Shown one piece after another: positions 26,006 through 34,016 of a DNA stretch of 64,000 nucleotides. Numbering within the stretch: the first letter of the stretch is position 1; each line of letters opens with the position of its first letter. Below the pieces are notes generated by a model that saw nothing but the letters and a program-made list of their open reading frames with translations, had not been told where the DNA came from and ran no database searches. The DNA is taken from assembly GCA_046290435.1 (NCBI GenBank), contig JBKAGO010000070.1, positions 186,001 to 250,000 of the forward strand, given 5' to 3'. Made by a program: the position numbers and the translations under genes. This DNA comes from CAVQUE01 sp046290435 (GTDB lineage Bacteria > Actinomycetota > Acidimicrobiia > Acidimicrobiales > UBA8592).

Positions 26006-26926
26006 TCAGATGCCGCGGCCGGTGCGGTTGACGAGGTTCACCGCATGGGTCGCGCTGAGCGCTCCGGAAGCCACGAGCGCGGCGAGGGCGGCCCGTGGTT
26101 CGCGGGGGTTACGCCCGAGGGTCTCGCGAATGGCGGCGAAGGCCTCGCGGCGGCGGCCCATCCCGGCGAGAGCGAAGGCCTGCTGGCCGCGCAGGCGGGC
26201 GTACCCGCGGTCGGAGGTCCGCAGATCGGGGTGCTTCGCGACGAGGTCGTCGATGGCGTCGTGGATCATCTGCCAACGCTCGGCGAAGAAGGATCCGACG
26301 CCCCAGTGGATGAGCACCAGTGGCTGGGGCACGACCACGATGGGGACGGCGGCGACGAGACGCAGGAGCAGCTCGTAGTCCTCTGCATAGCTGCCGGGCA
26401 GGTCCTCGTCGACCAGGCCGACCTTGTCGAGCAGGGTGCGCGGCAACAGGATCGTGCAGGGATTGACCTCCATGATCCGGTCCTCGAGGAAGTCCTCGTA
26501 GCGCAGTTTCGTCTCGTCGGGCAGACGCGTGGTGGTCTTGCCCTCCCGCCGTACGTAGATCCCACACGCCGCGATCGCAGGCCCGTCGTGATCGCCGAGA
26601 GCGGTCACCTGGGCGGCGAGCTTGCCCGGGAGCCACTCGTCGTCATCATCGCAGAAGGCGATGAGGTCGCCGGTCGCGTCGATGATGCCGGTGTTGCGGC
26701 CACCGGCGAGGCCTGGGGTCCGCTCGTTGCGGGTGACCCGAACCCGGCGGCCGGGCTCGTGCCGTTCGAGTGACTCGTCGGGCTCGCTCTGGTCGAAGAC
26801 GACGATGATCTCGAGATCGCCCGGGTAGTCCTGGGTGATGATCCCGCGGATCGCACGCCGGAGGAGTTGGGGCCGGTCACGGGTGGGGATGACCACCGAT
26901 ACCGATGGTGGCGTGGTCGTGGTCAT
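26006..26926 (-). CDS. glycosyltransferase family 2
   Basis: A 306-residue GT-A fold glycosyltransferase expected to add a sugar from a nucleotide donor to a lipid-linked intermediate at the cytoplasmic membrane. Seen: SVVIPTRDRPQLLRRAIRGI, GLAGGRNTGI and the metal-binding FCDDDDEWLPGKL near residue 95, then GSYAEDYELLLRL as an acceptor-side motif. The C-terminal 60 residues are helical (RRREAFAAIRE). The ATG overlaps the previous gene's stop (ATGA) and a GGAGG site precedes it. Sugar specificity cannot be read. Confidence 0.9.
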   Translation of the reverse strand: MTTTTPPSVSVVIPTRDRPQLLRRAIRGIITQDYPGDLEIIVVFDQSEPDESLERHEPGRRVRVTRNERTPGLAGGRNTGIIDATGDLIAFCDDDDEWLPGKLAAQVTALGDHDGPAIAACGIYVRREGKTTTRLPDETKLRYEDFLEDRIMEVNPCTILLPRTLLDKVGLVDEDLPGSYAEDYELLLRLVAAVPIVVVPQPLVLIHWGVGSFFAERWQMIHDAIDDLVAKHPDLRTSDRGYARLRGQQAFALAGMGRRREAFAAIRETLGRNPREPRAALAALVASGALSATHAVNLVNRTGRGI

Positions 26927-27462
26927 CGTCGCCTCCTGCGGGGGCTGCGATCGGTGAGCATGGCGTTGACCTCGTCGGCGAATCGCCCCACGCCGACCGG
27001 CGCGCCCGAGAGCGCGGAGGCGGGTGTCGGCACCGTCTGGAGGTGCGCGGCGACGAGGTCGGCGAGTTCGTCGGACGACGATGCGATGTCCACGGCGTCC
27101 ATGCGGTCGAGCATCGCTGCGAAGTCCAGTTGGTGGCGATCGACGTGTTCGCCCCGACGCGGATCGCGGGGGATCACGATGGGGCGGCCGTGGCGTTCGC
27201 GTACCTGGACGATCGACGCCGGTCCCCCGTGGGTGATCACCACCGAGGCGCGCTCCACCCAGCCGAGCAGCTGATCGTGATTGAGGTAGTCGATGCCGGC
27301 CGCGAACGCCGGCGGTGCCGACGTGCCGTACTGGATGACGCACTGGAGGTCGGCGTGGCCGGCCGCGACCCGGTCGAGCCAGCGGACGAGGCGATCGAAG
27401 GGGTGTTGGTCGGTGCCGACCGTGGCGAAGATGATCGGAGAGTGATTCGCGATGGCGCTCAC
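26923..27462 (-). CDS. Alg13/PssE-like glycosyltransferase catalytic subunit
   Basis: A 179-residue GT28 C-terminal-domain protein: IIFATVGTDQHPFDRLVRWLD, the nucleotide-sugar segment VVITHGGPASIVQVRERHGRPIVIPRDPR, and GEHVDRHQLDFA are the typical donor-binding features. Such short proteins work only with an Alg14/PssD-like partner, here the gene just upstream on the same strand, with which it shares a GTGA overlap. The pair resembles the second-step glycosyltransferases of capsule and exopolysaccharide loci. The last five residues are a run of Arg. Confidence 0.88.
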   Translation of the reverse strand: MSAIANHSPIIFATVGTDQHPFDRLVRWLDRVAAGHADLQCVIQYGTSAPPAFAAGIDYLNHDQLLGWVERASVVITHGGPASIVQVRERHGRPIVIPRDPRRGEHVDRHQLDFAAMLDRMDAVDIASSSDELADLVAAHLQTVPTPASALSGAPVGVGRFADEVNAMLTDRSPRRRRR

Positions 27463-27992
27463 GGGTAGATGCTCCCGACGTTGATGCTGCCCGGGTACAG
27501 GCGTTCCTGCTCGGGCCACTGCACGAGGAACCGGGTGCTGAGGGGGTGGCACAACCGGCCGGTGAGGGTCCGCGACGACACCCGGTCGAAGACCTCGAGG
27601 AAGACGGTCGGGATGCCCATGGAGCGGGCGATCACGAAGAACGGAACGGCGAGGCCTGCACCGGTGGAGATGACGACATCGGGCTGGACCTCGCGCAGCA
27701 CCCGTCGGGCGAGGCCCATGTTGCGCACGAGGTTCTTCGCGCTCCGTGTCGTGGGGTGATAAGCCCAGTACGCGGTCTCTTCTGCGAGGCGCGACCGGGC
27801 GTCGGGCAGGTCGAACGTGACCCAGGCCCGCTCCATCGACCGCCACCAGGGCTCCAGGCGCACGAGGTGATCGAGATGTCCGCCACTGGAGCCGACCAGC
27901 AGCGCGATCGAACCCGCGAGACCGGGCGCGACGTGGTCGGTCAGGTTGGACTCGGCGACGGTGTGGTCGGGTCGTTCGGAGATCTCGGTCAT
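27459..27992 (-). CDS. Alg14/PssD-like membrane-anchoring glycosyltransferase subunit
   Basis: A 177-residue partner protein with GT-B N-terminal-type features: ALLVGSSGGHLDHLVRL (residues 30-46), and DVVISTGAGLAVPFFVIARSMGIPTVFLEVFDRVSS. Alg14-like proteins recruit the catalytic Alg13-like subunit to the membrane and bind the lipid acceptor. ATG at 27992; the end overlaps the next gene by 4 bases. First gene of the minus-strand EPS unit, divergent from an APH-like kinase with a 126-base shared promoter region. Confidence 0.88.
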   Translation of the reverse strand: MTEISERPDHTVAESNLTDHVAPGLAGSIALLVGSSGGHLDHLVRLEPWWRSMERAWVTFDLPDARSRLAEETAYWAYHPTTRSAKNLVRNMGLARRVLREVQPDVVISTGAGLAVPFFVIARSMGIPTVFLEVFDRVSSRTLTGRLCHPLSTRFLVQWPEQERLYPGSINVGSIYP

Positions 27993-28118
27993 CGGGGCGA
28001 CTCGCAGTGATCGACAAAGGATTTCCCTTCCGATCGGCTTGTGGGCGCCAGTTGTGAGCCGATGGGGTGGTCGGCGGCGAAAATTCGGACGGGTGCGGCG
28101 CGCCCGGGTGAGGAGACC

Positions 28119-29315
28119 ATGCGAACCGACGACTCCCTGGACTGGCTGAACACCGTGCTGTGGCCCTGTGGCGACGGCGGGTTCGTGCGCGCGGACGAAT
28201 CGGTCTCCGATGGCCTCGGCCGGTGCTGGTGGGCGTCTCCCGGTGTGGAGAACCCGCACACGCTCGTACCCACGGCGCCGCGGCGCGCTGCACGGCGCTC
28301 GGCCCGGCGCTACCACGACGGCAAGCCGTGGCCGGCGCGGGCCCGGGTACTCGCTGCGGAGGTTGCCATGGGCAGCCCGCTCACGCCTGCGGTGGGCCCG
28401 TTCGCGCAGCGGATCAGCGCCACCGGTCTCGACCGGGGCGTGATCGGCGCGCTGCGCGAGGAATTCGGCCAAGACCTCGTGTTCGCCGTGACCCTTGCCA
28501 GCCCGAAGTCGAACCGCAAGGCCGTGCTGCAGCTGCTCGCTCCGGATGGCGAATGCGTCGGCTTCGCCAAGGTCTCGCCGGACCCGTGGAACGACCGGCT
28601 GCTCGCCAACGAAGCCGCCTGGCTCGCCCGGGCGGCGCCCCCTTCGCTTCGTGTCCCGGCGGTTCGCCGGCACGGCGAGGCGGGGGGACGCATGGTGCTC
28701 GTGCAGGAGGCGGTGCTGCCACCCAGGATGTTGCGCCGCGGACCGGTGGACAGCCCGCCCGTGCACCTCTTCGACGATGTGGCCGCGATGGGCACCCGCC
28801 GGCGGGCATCGGTCGACGAATCCTCCTGGATGGGGTCGGTCCGAACGGTGCTCGACCATGCGGATCCCGCCGACCGCCTTCTCCTCGAGCATGCGCTGGC
28901 GGCACACAGCGCGCCGCTCGAACTCGGTGCTTGGCATGGCGACCTGGCGTCGTGGAACCTCTACACCGGGCGAGACGCCATCGCGGTCATCGACTGGGAG
29001 TTCGCCGCAGACGACGTGCCGCTCGGGTTCGACGTCTGCCATTTCCACCTGCAGGTGGCCAACGAGCTGCTCGGTCTCGACGCTGCGAGTGCGCTGCGCT
29101 GGGCCCGAGAGCGCATTGCCGATCCGTTGGTCGGGCTGGGCGTCGAGCCCCGGGAGCACGCCGCGCTGTGGCGGCTGTATCTGGTCGAGTTGGTTCGTCG
29201 CTCGCTGGCGCTGCGCGCCGGCGACCTGCCCATCACCGGGGTGCGCCACGGCGTCGTCGCCCTCGACTACCTGCGGGCCATCAGCCCGACGCCGACGATG
29301 GAGGTCGTCTCGTGA
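28119..29315 (+). CDS. APH/choline-kinase-like phosphotransferase domain protein
   Basis: A 398-residue protein whose C-terminal half has the aminoglycoside-phosphotransferase-type kinase motifs: WHGDLASWN (His273, Asp275, Asn280) and IAVIDWEFAADDVPLGFDVCHF with Asp292 as the metal-binding acid. The N-terminal 100 residues are not recognised. Since the two following genes overlap it in GTGA junctions and encode a sulfotransferase and a flippase, it most likely modifies a sugar or a lipid intermediate of the polysaccharide pathway, or primes it by phosphorylation; this is inference. ATG 28119 follows GAGGAG. Confidence 0.72.
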   Translation: MRTDDSLDWLNTVLWPCGDGGFVRADESVSDGLGRCWWASPGVENPHTLVPTAPRRAARRSARRYHDGKPWPARARVLAAEVAMGSPLTPAVGPFAQRISATGLDRGVIGALREEFGQDLVFAVTLASPKSNRKAVLQLLAPDGECVGFAKVSPDPWNDRLLANEAAWLARAAPPSLRVPAVRRHGEAGGRMVLVQEAVLPPRMLRRGPVDSPPVHLFDDVAAMGTRRRASVDESSWMGSVRTVLDHADPADRLLLEHALAAHSAPLELGAWHGDLASWNLYTGRDAIAVIDWEFAADDVPLGFDVCHFHLQVANELLGLDAASALRWARERIADPLVGLGVEPREHAALWRLYLVELVRRSLALRAGDLPITGVRHGVVALDYLRAISPTPTMEVVS

Positions 29316-30220
29316 GCCAGACAACGCTGCAGCGGGTCGGCGCCCTGAGCATCACCGAAGCCCCCGGCGTCCGTCGCCTCAAAGACGGCGCCCGCGTCGT
29401 TCGCGAGCGCTACTGCACCGCCACCTGGCAGTCGCGTGTCCTGCCGGAGCTGATCGTCGCCGGAGCGCAGCGTTGTGGGACGACGGCGATCACCGAGGCG
29501 CTGTACCGGATGCCCATGGTCGCCCGGCCCCGTCGGGGCAAGGGCTCGCACTTCTTCTCGTACAACTACTGGCGCGGCGAGGACTGGTTCCAGGGCAACT
29601 TCGCGACGCGGGCTCGCGCCGAGCGCGTCCGCCGGGCCACCGGTCATCGGCTGATGAGCTTCGACGCGTGCCCTTACTACCTGTTCCATCCCTTCGCCCT
29701 CGAACGCATGGCCAAGCATCTGCCCGATGTCAAGGTCATGGTGATGCTGCGCGACCCGGTGAAGCGGGCGTATTCCCACTACCACCACTCGGTCGCGCAC
29801 GGGTTCGAGGATCTCGGCTTCGAAGCCGCCCTCGAGGCCGAGGCCGACCGTCTCTCCGGCGAGGTCGAGGCCATGGCGGCCGACGTCCGGTACTGGAGCC
29901 TCGACCACGAGCACCACTCCTATGTCGCCAAGGGCCAGTACGCGAGCCAGATCGAGCGGCTCTTCTCGCTGTACCCGCGCGAGCAGTGCCTGGTGTTCTC
30001 TGCGGAGCAGTTCTACGCGGACTCCGACGGTGTGCTCGGTCGGGTCACCGACTGGCTGGATCTGCCGCCGGCCACGCTGGCACCGACCGACGAACGCAAC
30101 GGCCACCGCTACGAACCGATGACCGATGCCACGCGGGCGCGGTTGGCGGGGGCCTTCGAGGAATCGAACGAGGCACTGTTCGAGCTGCTCGGGGAGCGGT
30201 TCGCCTGGACCAGACCGTGA
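29312..30220 (+). CDS. PAPS-dependent sulfotransferase
   Basis: Expected to transfer sulfate from PAPS to a hydroxyl or amino group of a glycan. In the 302-residue protein the 5'-phosphosulfate loop GAQRCGTTAITEAL begins at Gly51 and the 3'-phosphate loop MLRDPVKRAYSHYHH lies at 145-159 (Arg147, Ser156). Both core motifs are intact. KGSHFFSYNYWRGEDWF is typical of heparan-N-sulfotransferase-like bacterial enzymes. GTG 29312 overlaps the preceding stop by 4 bases, so it is co-translated with the kinase-like gene and followed by a flippase, which suggests a sulfated exopolysaccharide. Confidence 0.9.
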   Translation: MSQTTLQRVGALSITEAPGVRRLKDGARVVRERYCTATWQSRVLPELIVAGAQRCGTTAITEALYRMPMVARPRRGKGSHFFSYNYWRGEDWFQGNFATRARAERVRRATGHRLMSFDACPYYLFHPFALERMAKHLPDVKVMVMLRDPVKRAYSHYHHSVAHGFEDLGFEAALEAEADRLSGEVEAMAADVRYWSLDHEHHSYVAKGQYASQIERLFSLYPREQCLVFSAEQFYADSDGVLGRVTDWLDLPPATLAPTDERNGHRYEPMTDATRARLAGAFEESNEALFELLGERFAWTRP

Positions 30221-31731
30221 CCCAGGGGGTCGCGACGTCGGCCGACGACGGCGTCCGGTCCGCGACCAGGGGTTCGGCGGTCAACATGATCGGCGCGGTC
30301 ATCACGACCGTCGCCGGGTTCGCGAGCCTGATCCTGGTGAGCCGGAGCTACGGGCAGGTCTCGACGGGTGTGTTGTTCACCGCAGTCGGGGTGTTCACGC
30401 TGCTGGCGAACACCGCGAAGATCGGCACCGAGGCGTCGATGACCTGGTTCGTCGCCCATGCCCGGGCCAATGGCCGGCGCGGTGCAATCGCCAAGGTGGT
30501 CTCGTCGGCGCTGACGGGATCGGGGCTGGCCTCGGTGGCTGTCGCAGCCCTGGCGGGACTCGCAGCGGCACCGTTGGCGGCGCTGCTCACCGACGATCCT
30601 GCGCTGGGCGACGAGATGCGGTCGTTGCTGGTGCTGCTCGCCGTGGCCATCCCGGGTTGGGCGGTGGCGCAGGCCTCGCTCGGTGCGATGCGCGGGTTCG
30701 GGTCGATGCGGCCGTCGGTCATGATCGGTGCGATCCTGCGGCCCGGCGTCCAGTTGGTGGTCCTCGCCGGGTTGGTGGCGCTGTCCACGCCCTTGTGGGT
30801 GCTCGGGTTCGCCTGGTTGACTGCGGGCCTGGCCTCGGCGGCGGCGGGGTTGTGGTGGCTTGCCCGCCGGATCGCGCCCATCCCCGTCGACGACGACGAC
30901 GGCCGCGCCGAGTTCTGGGGACATGCCCGACCCCGGGCGGCGTCGGACATCCTGCACGGGGCTCTCGAGCGCCTCGACGTCATCTTGGTGGGCGCGCTTG
31001 CAGGGTCGGCGGCTGCGGGCTCCTATGCAGCCGCCAACCGGTTGGTGCTGGCCGGACAGCTGGTGTTGATGGCCATCGCTCAGGCTGTCGCCCCACCGGT
31101 CGCCACCCATCTGGCGTCGGGGCGGACTGCCGACGCCGAGGTGGTCGTGCAGCGGGTGACGGGCTGGTCGGTGCTGCTGCTGTGGCCGGCGATGGCGGTG
31201 ATGGTCGCAGGCGCTCCAGGCATCATGACGGTGTTCGGCGACGAGTTCGCCGACACCGCTGTCGTGGTCGCCGTGCTGGGTGTGGGGCTGGCGTTCGTGT
31301 CGGCGATGGGGCCGGGCGACGCCGTGTTGTTGATGACCGGCGACAGTCGGGGATCGATGCACAACCACGTGGCGGCGCTGGTGTCGATGCTGGTGGTCGC
31401 CCTGGTTGCCATTCCGCTGTGGGGTGCCGTCGGGGCAGCGCTCGCCTGGGTCGCATCGCGTATGACGTTGCGAGGTCTGTCGGTGTGGCGCATCCGTCGG
31501 GCGACGGGCATCCGCTCGGTCGGTCGGTCGGTTCCCTTGGCGGCCGGGCTGACGGTGGTGGCCTACGGGCCCATCGCCGTAGCGTGTCACAGCGCCGGCC
31601 TCCCCGGTCTGGTGACCTTGGCGCTCGTTGCATTGCTCGGCTCGGCCGCCTATCTGGTCGGCGTGTGGGGCTTCGCCGACGAGCTCTCGATCGTCAGCCT
31701 GGTCGCGGCGTTGCAGCGTCGCCAGGGCTGA
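30217..31731 (+). CDS. Wzx-type polysaccharide flippase (PST/MATE superfamily)
   Basis: A 504-residue integral membrane protein with about 12-14 helices, expected to move lipid-linked repeat units across the membrane. Seen: a GSAVNMIGAVITTVAGFASLILVSR opening helix, RAASDILHGALERLDVILVG in the middle (the typical second-half start), and SLGAMRGFGSMRP. GTG 30217 overlaps the sulfotransferase stop (GTGA). Pairs logically with the ligase/polymerase and Wzz-type genes on the other strand at 36-40 kb. Confidence 0.85.
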   Translation: MTQGVATSADDGVRSATRGSAVNMIGAVITTVAGFASLILVSRSYGQVSTGVLFTAVGVFTLLANTAKIGTEASMTWFVAHARANGRRGAIAKVVSSALTGSGLASVAVAALAGLAAAPLAALLTDDPALGDEMRSLLVLLAVAIPGWAVAQASLGAMRGFGSMRPSVMIGAILRPGVQLVVLAGLVALSTPLWVLGFAWLTAGLASAAAGLWWLARRIAPIPVDDDDGRAEFWGHARPRAASDILHGALERLDVILVGALAGSAAAGSYAAANRLVLAGQLVLMAIAQAVAPPVATHLASGRTADAEVVVQRVTGWSVLLLWPAMAVMVAGAPGIMTVFGDEFADTAVVVAVLGVGLAFVSAMGPGDAVLLMTGDSRGSMHNHVAALVSMLVVALVAIPLWGAVGAALAWVASRMTLRGLSVWRIRRATGIRSVGRSVPLAAGLTVVAYGPIAVACHSAGLPGLVTLALVALLGSAAYLVGVWGFADELSIVSLVAALQRRQG

Positions 31732-31828
31732 CGCCGACATCGGTCAGCCGACCTGCGGTCGGTTGCCGGCTCGTCGTGCTCCGCCCGGCACGTGCACCCG
31801 AACACGAGGTCGGTATACCCACACCCCC

Positions 31829-31857
31829 TTGATCAGGTCGAACAACGGCGATATGTT
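31829..31857 (+). promoter_or_regulatory. candidate promoter of the bfd operon
   Basis: TTGATC (31829-31834), 17-base spacer, TATGTT (31852-31857), 34 bases upstream of the first gene; the -10 overlaps a possible DtxR-like operator. Confidence 0.6.
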
Positions 31858-31867
31858 AGGGAGACCT
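31855..31867 (+). promoter_or_regulatory. possible DtxR/IdeR-like operator, bfd operon
   Basis: GTTAGGGAGACCT matches 10 of 13 bases of the GTTAGGCTAACCT core of the known iron-box consensus and overlaps the -10 hexamer of the bfd promoter, where repression would be expected. Confidence 0.4.
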
Positions 31868-31890
31868 GTTGAAGTCCGGGAGGTGCAGGC

Positions 31891-32235
31891 GTGTCCAATA
31901 CGGCAGAGCGGCCCATCTCGGTCGAGCATCGACGTCGCCTCGTGACGGGTTCCGTCGATGCGGGAGACGCCACCGTCTTGTCGACCGGCGACGGTGACCG
32001 GATCCTGGTCGACAGCCGTACCGATCTCGCGGCCGCCCGCCGTGTCCGTGGTTCGTTCCGTCGGGTCGATCGTGTCGAGCTGGTGTTCTCCGACGCCGGT
32101 TCCGCTTCCGCGGCCGTCCACGCCGTCGGTCACCGGCTCCCGGTGTGTCGTCGGGTATCGGTGGGCGCCGCCCTCGGGCTGGCTCGCCTCGGGGTCCCCA
32201 CGGTCGTCGAGACGACCGTTCGAGGGGAGTCGTAG
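31891..32235 (+). CDS. hypothetical protein before Bfd
   Basis: A 114-residue protein not recognised. It starts at GTG 31891 (MSNTAERPISVEHRR), is basic early and rich in Val/Ala, with no cysteines except one near residue 86, and no membrane helix. It ends one base before bfd, so the two are certainly co-translated and probably share the putative iron-box promoter. A role in iron-sulfur or bacterioferritin handling is inference from position only. Confidence 0.55.
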   Translation: MSNTAERPISVEHRRRLVTGSVDAGDATVLSTGDGDRILVDSRTDLAAARRVRGSFRRVDRVELVFSDAGSASAAVHAVGHRLPVCRRVSVGAALGLARLGVPTVVETTVRGES

Positions 32236-32472
32236 ATGGTCGTTTGCCACTGCGAAGCCGTCAATGATGCAGCGATCCACGCAGCGGTCGCCTCGGGTGG
32301 GGGAGCCGTCGACGAACTCACGGTCGACGACATCGTCGCCCGCTGCGGAGCCGGCGGGCACTGCGGCGGTTGCCACGACACCATCCGCTCCATCCTGGAG
32401 AGGATGGCTGCGGTGCCGCAGGAGACCTCGCTGGCAGGTATCCGCTCACACCGGTTGCTGAGCCGCGCCTGA
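32236..32472 (+). CDS. bfd: bacterioferritin-associated ferredoxin-like [2Fe-2S] protein
   Basis: A 78-residue protein of the BFD-like [2Fe-2S] family. Cys4 and Cys6 (CHC) with Cys43 and Cys46 in AGGHCGGCHDTI are the cluster ligands; VNDAAIHAAVASGGGAVDELT matches the family spacing. Bfd reduces ferric iron in bacterioferritin to release it; here Dps and a ferritin-like gene lie elsewhere in the window (35.7 and 56.4 kb). Starts immediately after the hypothetical gene. Confidence 0.85.
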   Translation: MVVCHCEAVNDAAIHAAVASGGGAVDELTVDDIVARCGAGGHCGGCHDTIRSILERMAAVPQETSLAGIRSHRLLSRA

Positions 32473-32522
32473 CGAGGCGGTGTCGGCGGCTCGACGGGCC
32501 GGGACCCGACGCAACGACCGGA

Positions 32523-33218
32523 TCAGTCTGCGGTTACCGCGACGTCGGCGGCGGCGACGAGGATCCGTGCCGCGGCGAATGCGCTGACGCCCACAGCCCT
32601 GCCGTCCATCGAGACGGTCGTGGTGCCGTCGGGGGCGACCGACAAGACGGTGCCGACACGGCCCGGCAGGATGCCCGACTCCTCGAGGTACGCCAGCTGG
32701 CCCTCCTGGAACTCGAGTTCTTCGGGGATCCGGTGCACGACGAAGCTGCCGTCGATGGCGAACTCGATGAGCGGCTGTGCTCCTACGGGGCGCGAATAGT
32801 CCGAACCCGGGATGGGGTTGCCGTGCGGGCAGGTGGTGGGGTCGTCGAGCACCCGCATCATGGCTGCTTCGACGGTGGGGGAGATGACGTGTTCCCAGCG
32901 GCCGGCCTCGTGGTGGGCGTCGGTCCAGCTGAGCGACAAGATGTCGGTCAGGAATCGCTCGGCGAGGCGATGGCGCCGCACGACCGTGGTGGCGAGACGG
33001 GAGCCTTCGGCGGTCAGCGAGATGACGCCACGCCCGTCTATGGCGACCAGGCCTTCCTTCTCCATGCGGCGGATCATCTCCGACACCGCGGGTCTCGAGA
33101 CCTCGAGACGCTCCGCGATACGCGCCTGGATGACCTCGACGCCGTCTTCCGCGAGCTCGTAGACGGTCTCGCTGTATTCCTCGAACGCTGGATGATGCTC
33201 GCTGGGCTCGTACGGCAT
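32523..33218 (-). CDS. DtxR-family metal-dependent transcriptional regulator
   Basis: A 231-residue DtxR/IdeR/MntR-type repressor with winged helix (AERLEVSRPAVSEMIRRMEKEGLV), metal-binding dimerisation domain and a FeoA/SH3-like C-terminal domain (GRVGTVLSVAPDGTTTVSMDG). Primary-site ligands are kept (His83, Glu87, His102 by alignment with IdeR). In the ancillary site, IdeR Met10 and Cys102 are here Glu14 and Gly106, and a TTCPHGNPIPG motif supplies Cys130. Metal preference (iron or manganese) cannot be assigned safely. Co-transcribed with the upstream unknown gene, 10 bases apart. Confidence 0.9.
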   Translation of the reverse strand: MPYEPSEHHPAFEEYSETVYELAEDGVEVIQARIAERLEVSRPAVSEMIRRMEKEGLVAIDGRGVISLTAEGSRLATTVVRRHRLAERFLTDILSLSWTDAHHEAGRWEHVISPTVEAAMMRVLDDPTTCPHGNPIPGSDYSRPVGAQPLIEFAIDGSFVVHRIPEELEFQEGQLAYLEESGILPGRVGTVLSVAPDGTTTVSMDGRAVGVSAFAAARILVAAADVAVTAD

Positions 33219-33228
33219 GGCAACCAGT

Positions 33229-33846
33229 CTAGGCAGGTGGCCGTCGGTCGGTTCGATCGGACCGGATGGCGGTGTGGGTCTCGCTGTGGACGTGCGTCGA
33301 TCGGGGGTCCTGCGTCCGGCCGTCGCGGCTGTTGTGGGTGTCGATGACGAGTTCTTCCACCAGACAGGCCTGCAGGGCGGCGGTGGCGACCTCGGTGCCG
33401 AACTGTTGCGAACCGAATTCGTCGATCGTGGTGGAGATCACCGTGACGCCCAGTCCCGGGTCGGGTTTGAGTGTGGCGGTCATAGCGCCGTCGGGCATCT
33501 CGGCGACATCGAGGTTCTCGAGGAGGGCGCAGACCCTCTCCGGGCGCAGCAGCGTGGCGAACCAGTGCCGCTCGTGCGAGCCGTCGTTGCTCACGTACGC
33601 GCCGCCGCCGACCGCGGTGAGTGATCCGCCGATGACGACGTCGTGGATCCACTCGCTGGGGTTGGGCCGGGCCGGGCATGCGCTGGCCATGACGACCCGG
33701 CGAAACGCGCAGATGTCGATGTCCGCTGCGGGGTGCGAGCTGACGATGACGTGACGGTCACCGTCGCAGGTGAGCTGCAGCTCGGCCTGCGGTGCGGCAT
33801 GCACCAGGGCGGCGGCGAGGCGGAGGTTCTCCAGGGTGAGCGACAT
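33229..33846 (-). CDS. hypothetical protein in the DtxR operon
   Basis: A 205-residue protein of unknown function, not recognised. It has scattered cysteines (about residues 27, 46, 57, 106, 160) with no clear metal motif, no signal peptide and no membrane helix. Starts at ATG 33846 and ends 10 bases before the DtxR-family gene, and the candidate promoter with an iron-box-like site is about 60 bases upstream. The charged C-terminal 45 residues (DTHNSRDGR...) look disordered. Confidence 0.65.
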   Translation of the reverse strand: MSLTLENLRLAAALVHAAPQAELQLTCDGDRHVIVSSHPAADIDICAFRRVVMASACPARPNPSEWIHDVVIGGSLTAVGGGAYVSNDGSHERHWFATLLRPERVCALLENLDVAEMPDGAMTATLKPDPGLGVTVISTTIDEFGSQQFGTEVATAALQACLVEELVIDTHNSRDGRTQDPRSTHVHSETHTAIRSDRTDRRPPA

Positions 33847-33906
33847 CGGGGCTCCAGCGGTTCGTTTCGTGGTGTGAGGGAACGGACCTCAGCGTGTCCG
33901 CTCCCG

Positions 33907-33935
33907 AAGATAGGAGATCCCACTTGATCCTGCAA
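33907..33935 (-). promoter_or_regulatory. candidate promoter of the DtxR operon
   Basis: On the minus strand TTGCAG (33935-33930), 17-base spacer, TATCTT (33912-33907), about 60 bases before the first gene. Good consensus-like pair. Confidence 0.6.
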
Positions 33936-33951
33936 GGGTTGCCTAACAGAA
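33933..33951. promoter_or_regulatory. possible DtxR/IdeR-like operator, DtxR operon
   Basis: CAAGGGTTGCCTAACAGAA matches 13 of 19 positions of the IdeR/DtxR consensus (right half 9 of 11) and overlaps the -35 hexamer of the minus-strand promoter, consistent with autoregulation. Confidence 0.4.
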
Positions 33952-34016
33952 CCTTCCGAACCACATGGGTCGGCGGCGGTGTCGGGGTCGATGTCGGGCC
34001 CGGCATCGTCGTCCGG

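Noticed and set aside
27459..29324. 621-codon minus-strand frame opposite the kinase-like gene
   Set aside because: Only its last 178 codons (Alg14-like) are real; the rest is antisense to a gene with clear kinase motifs.
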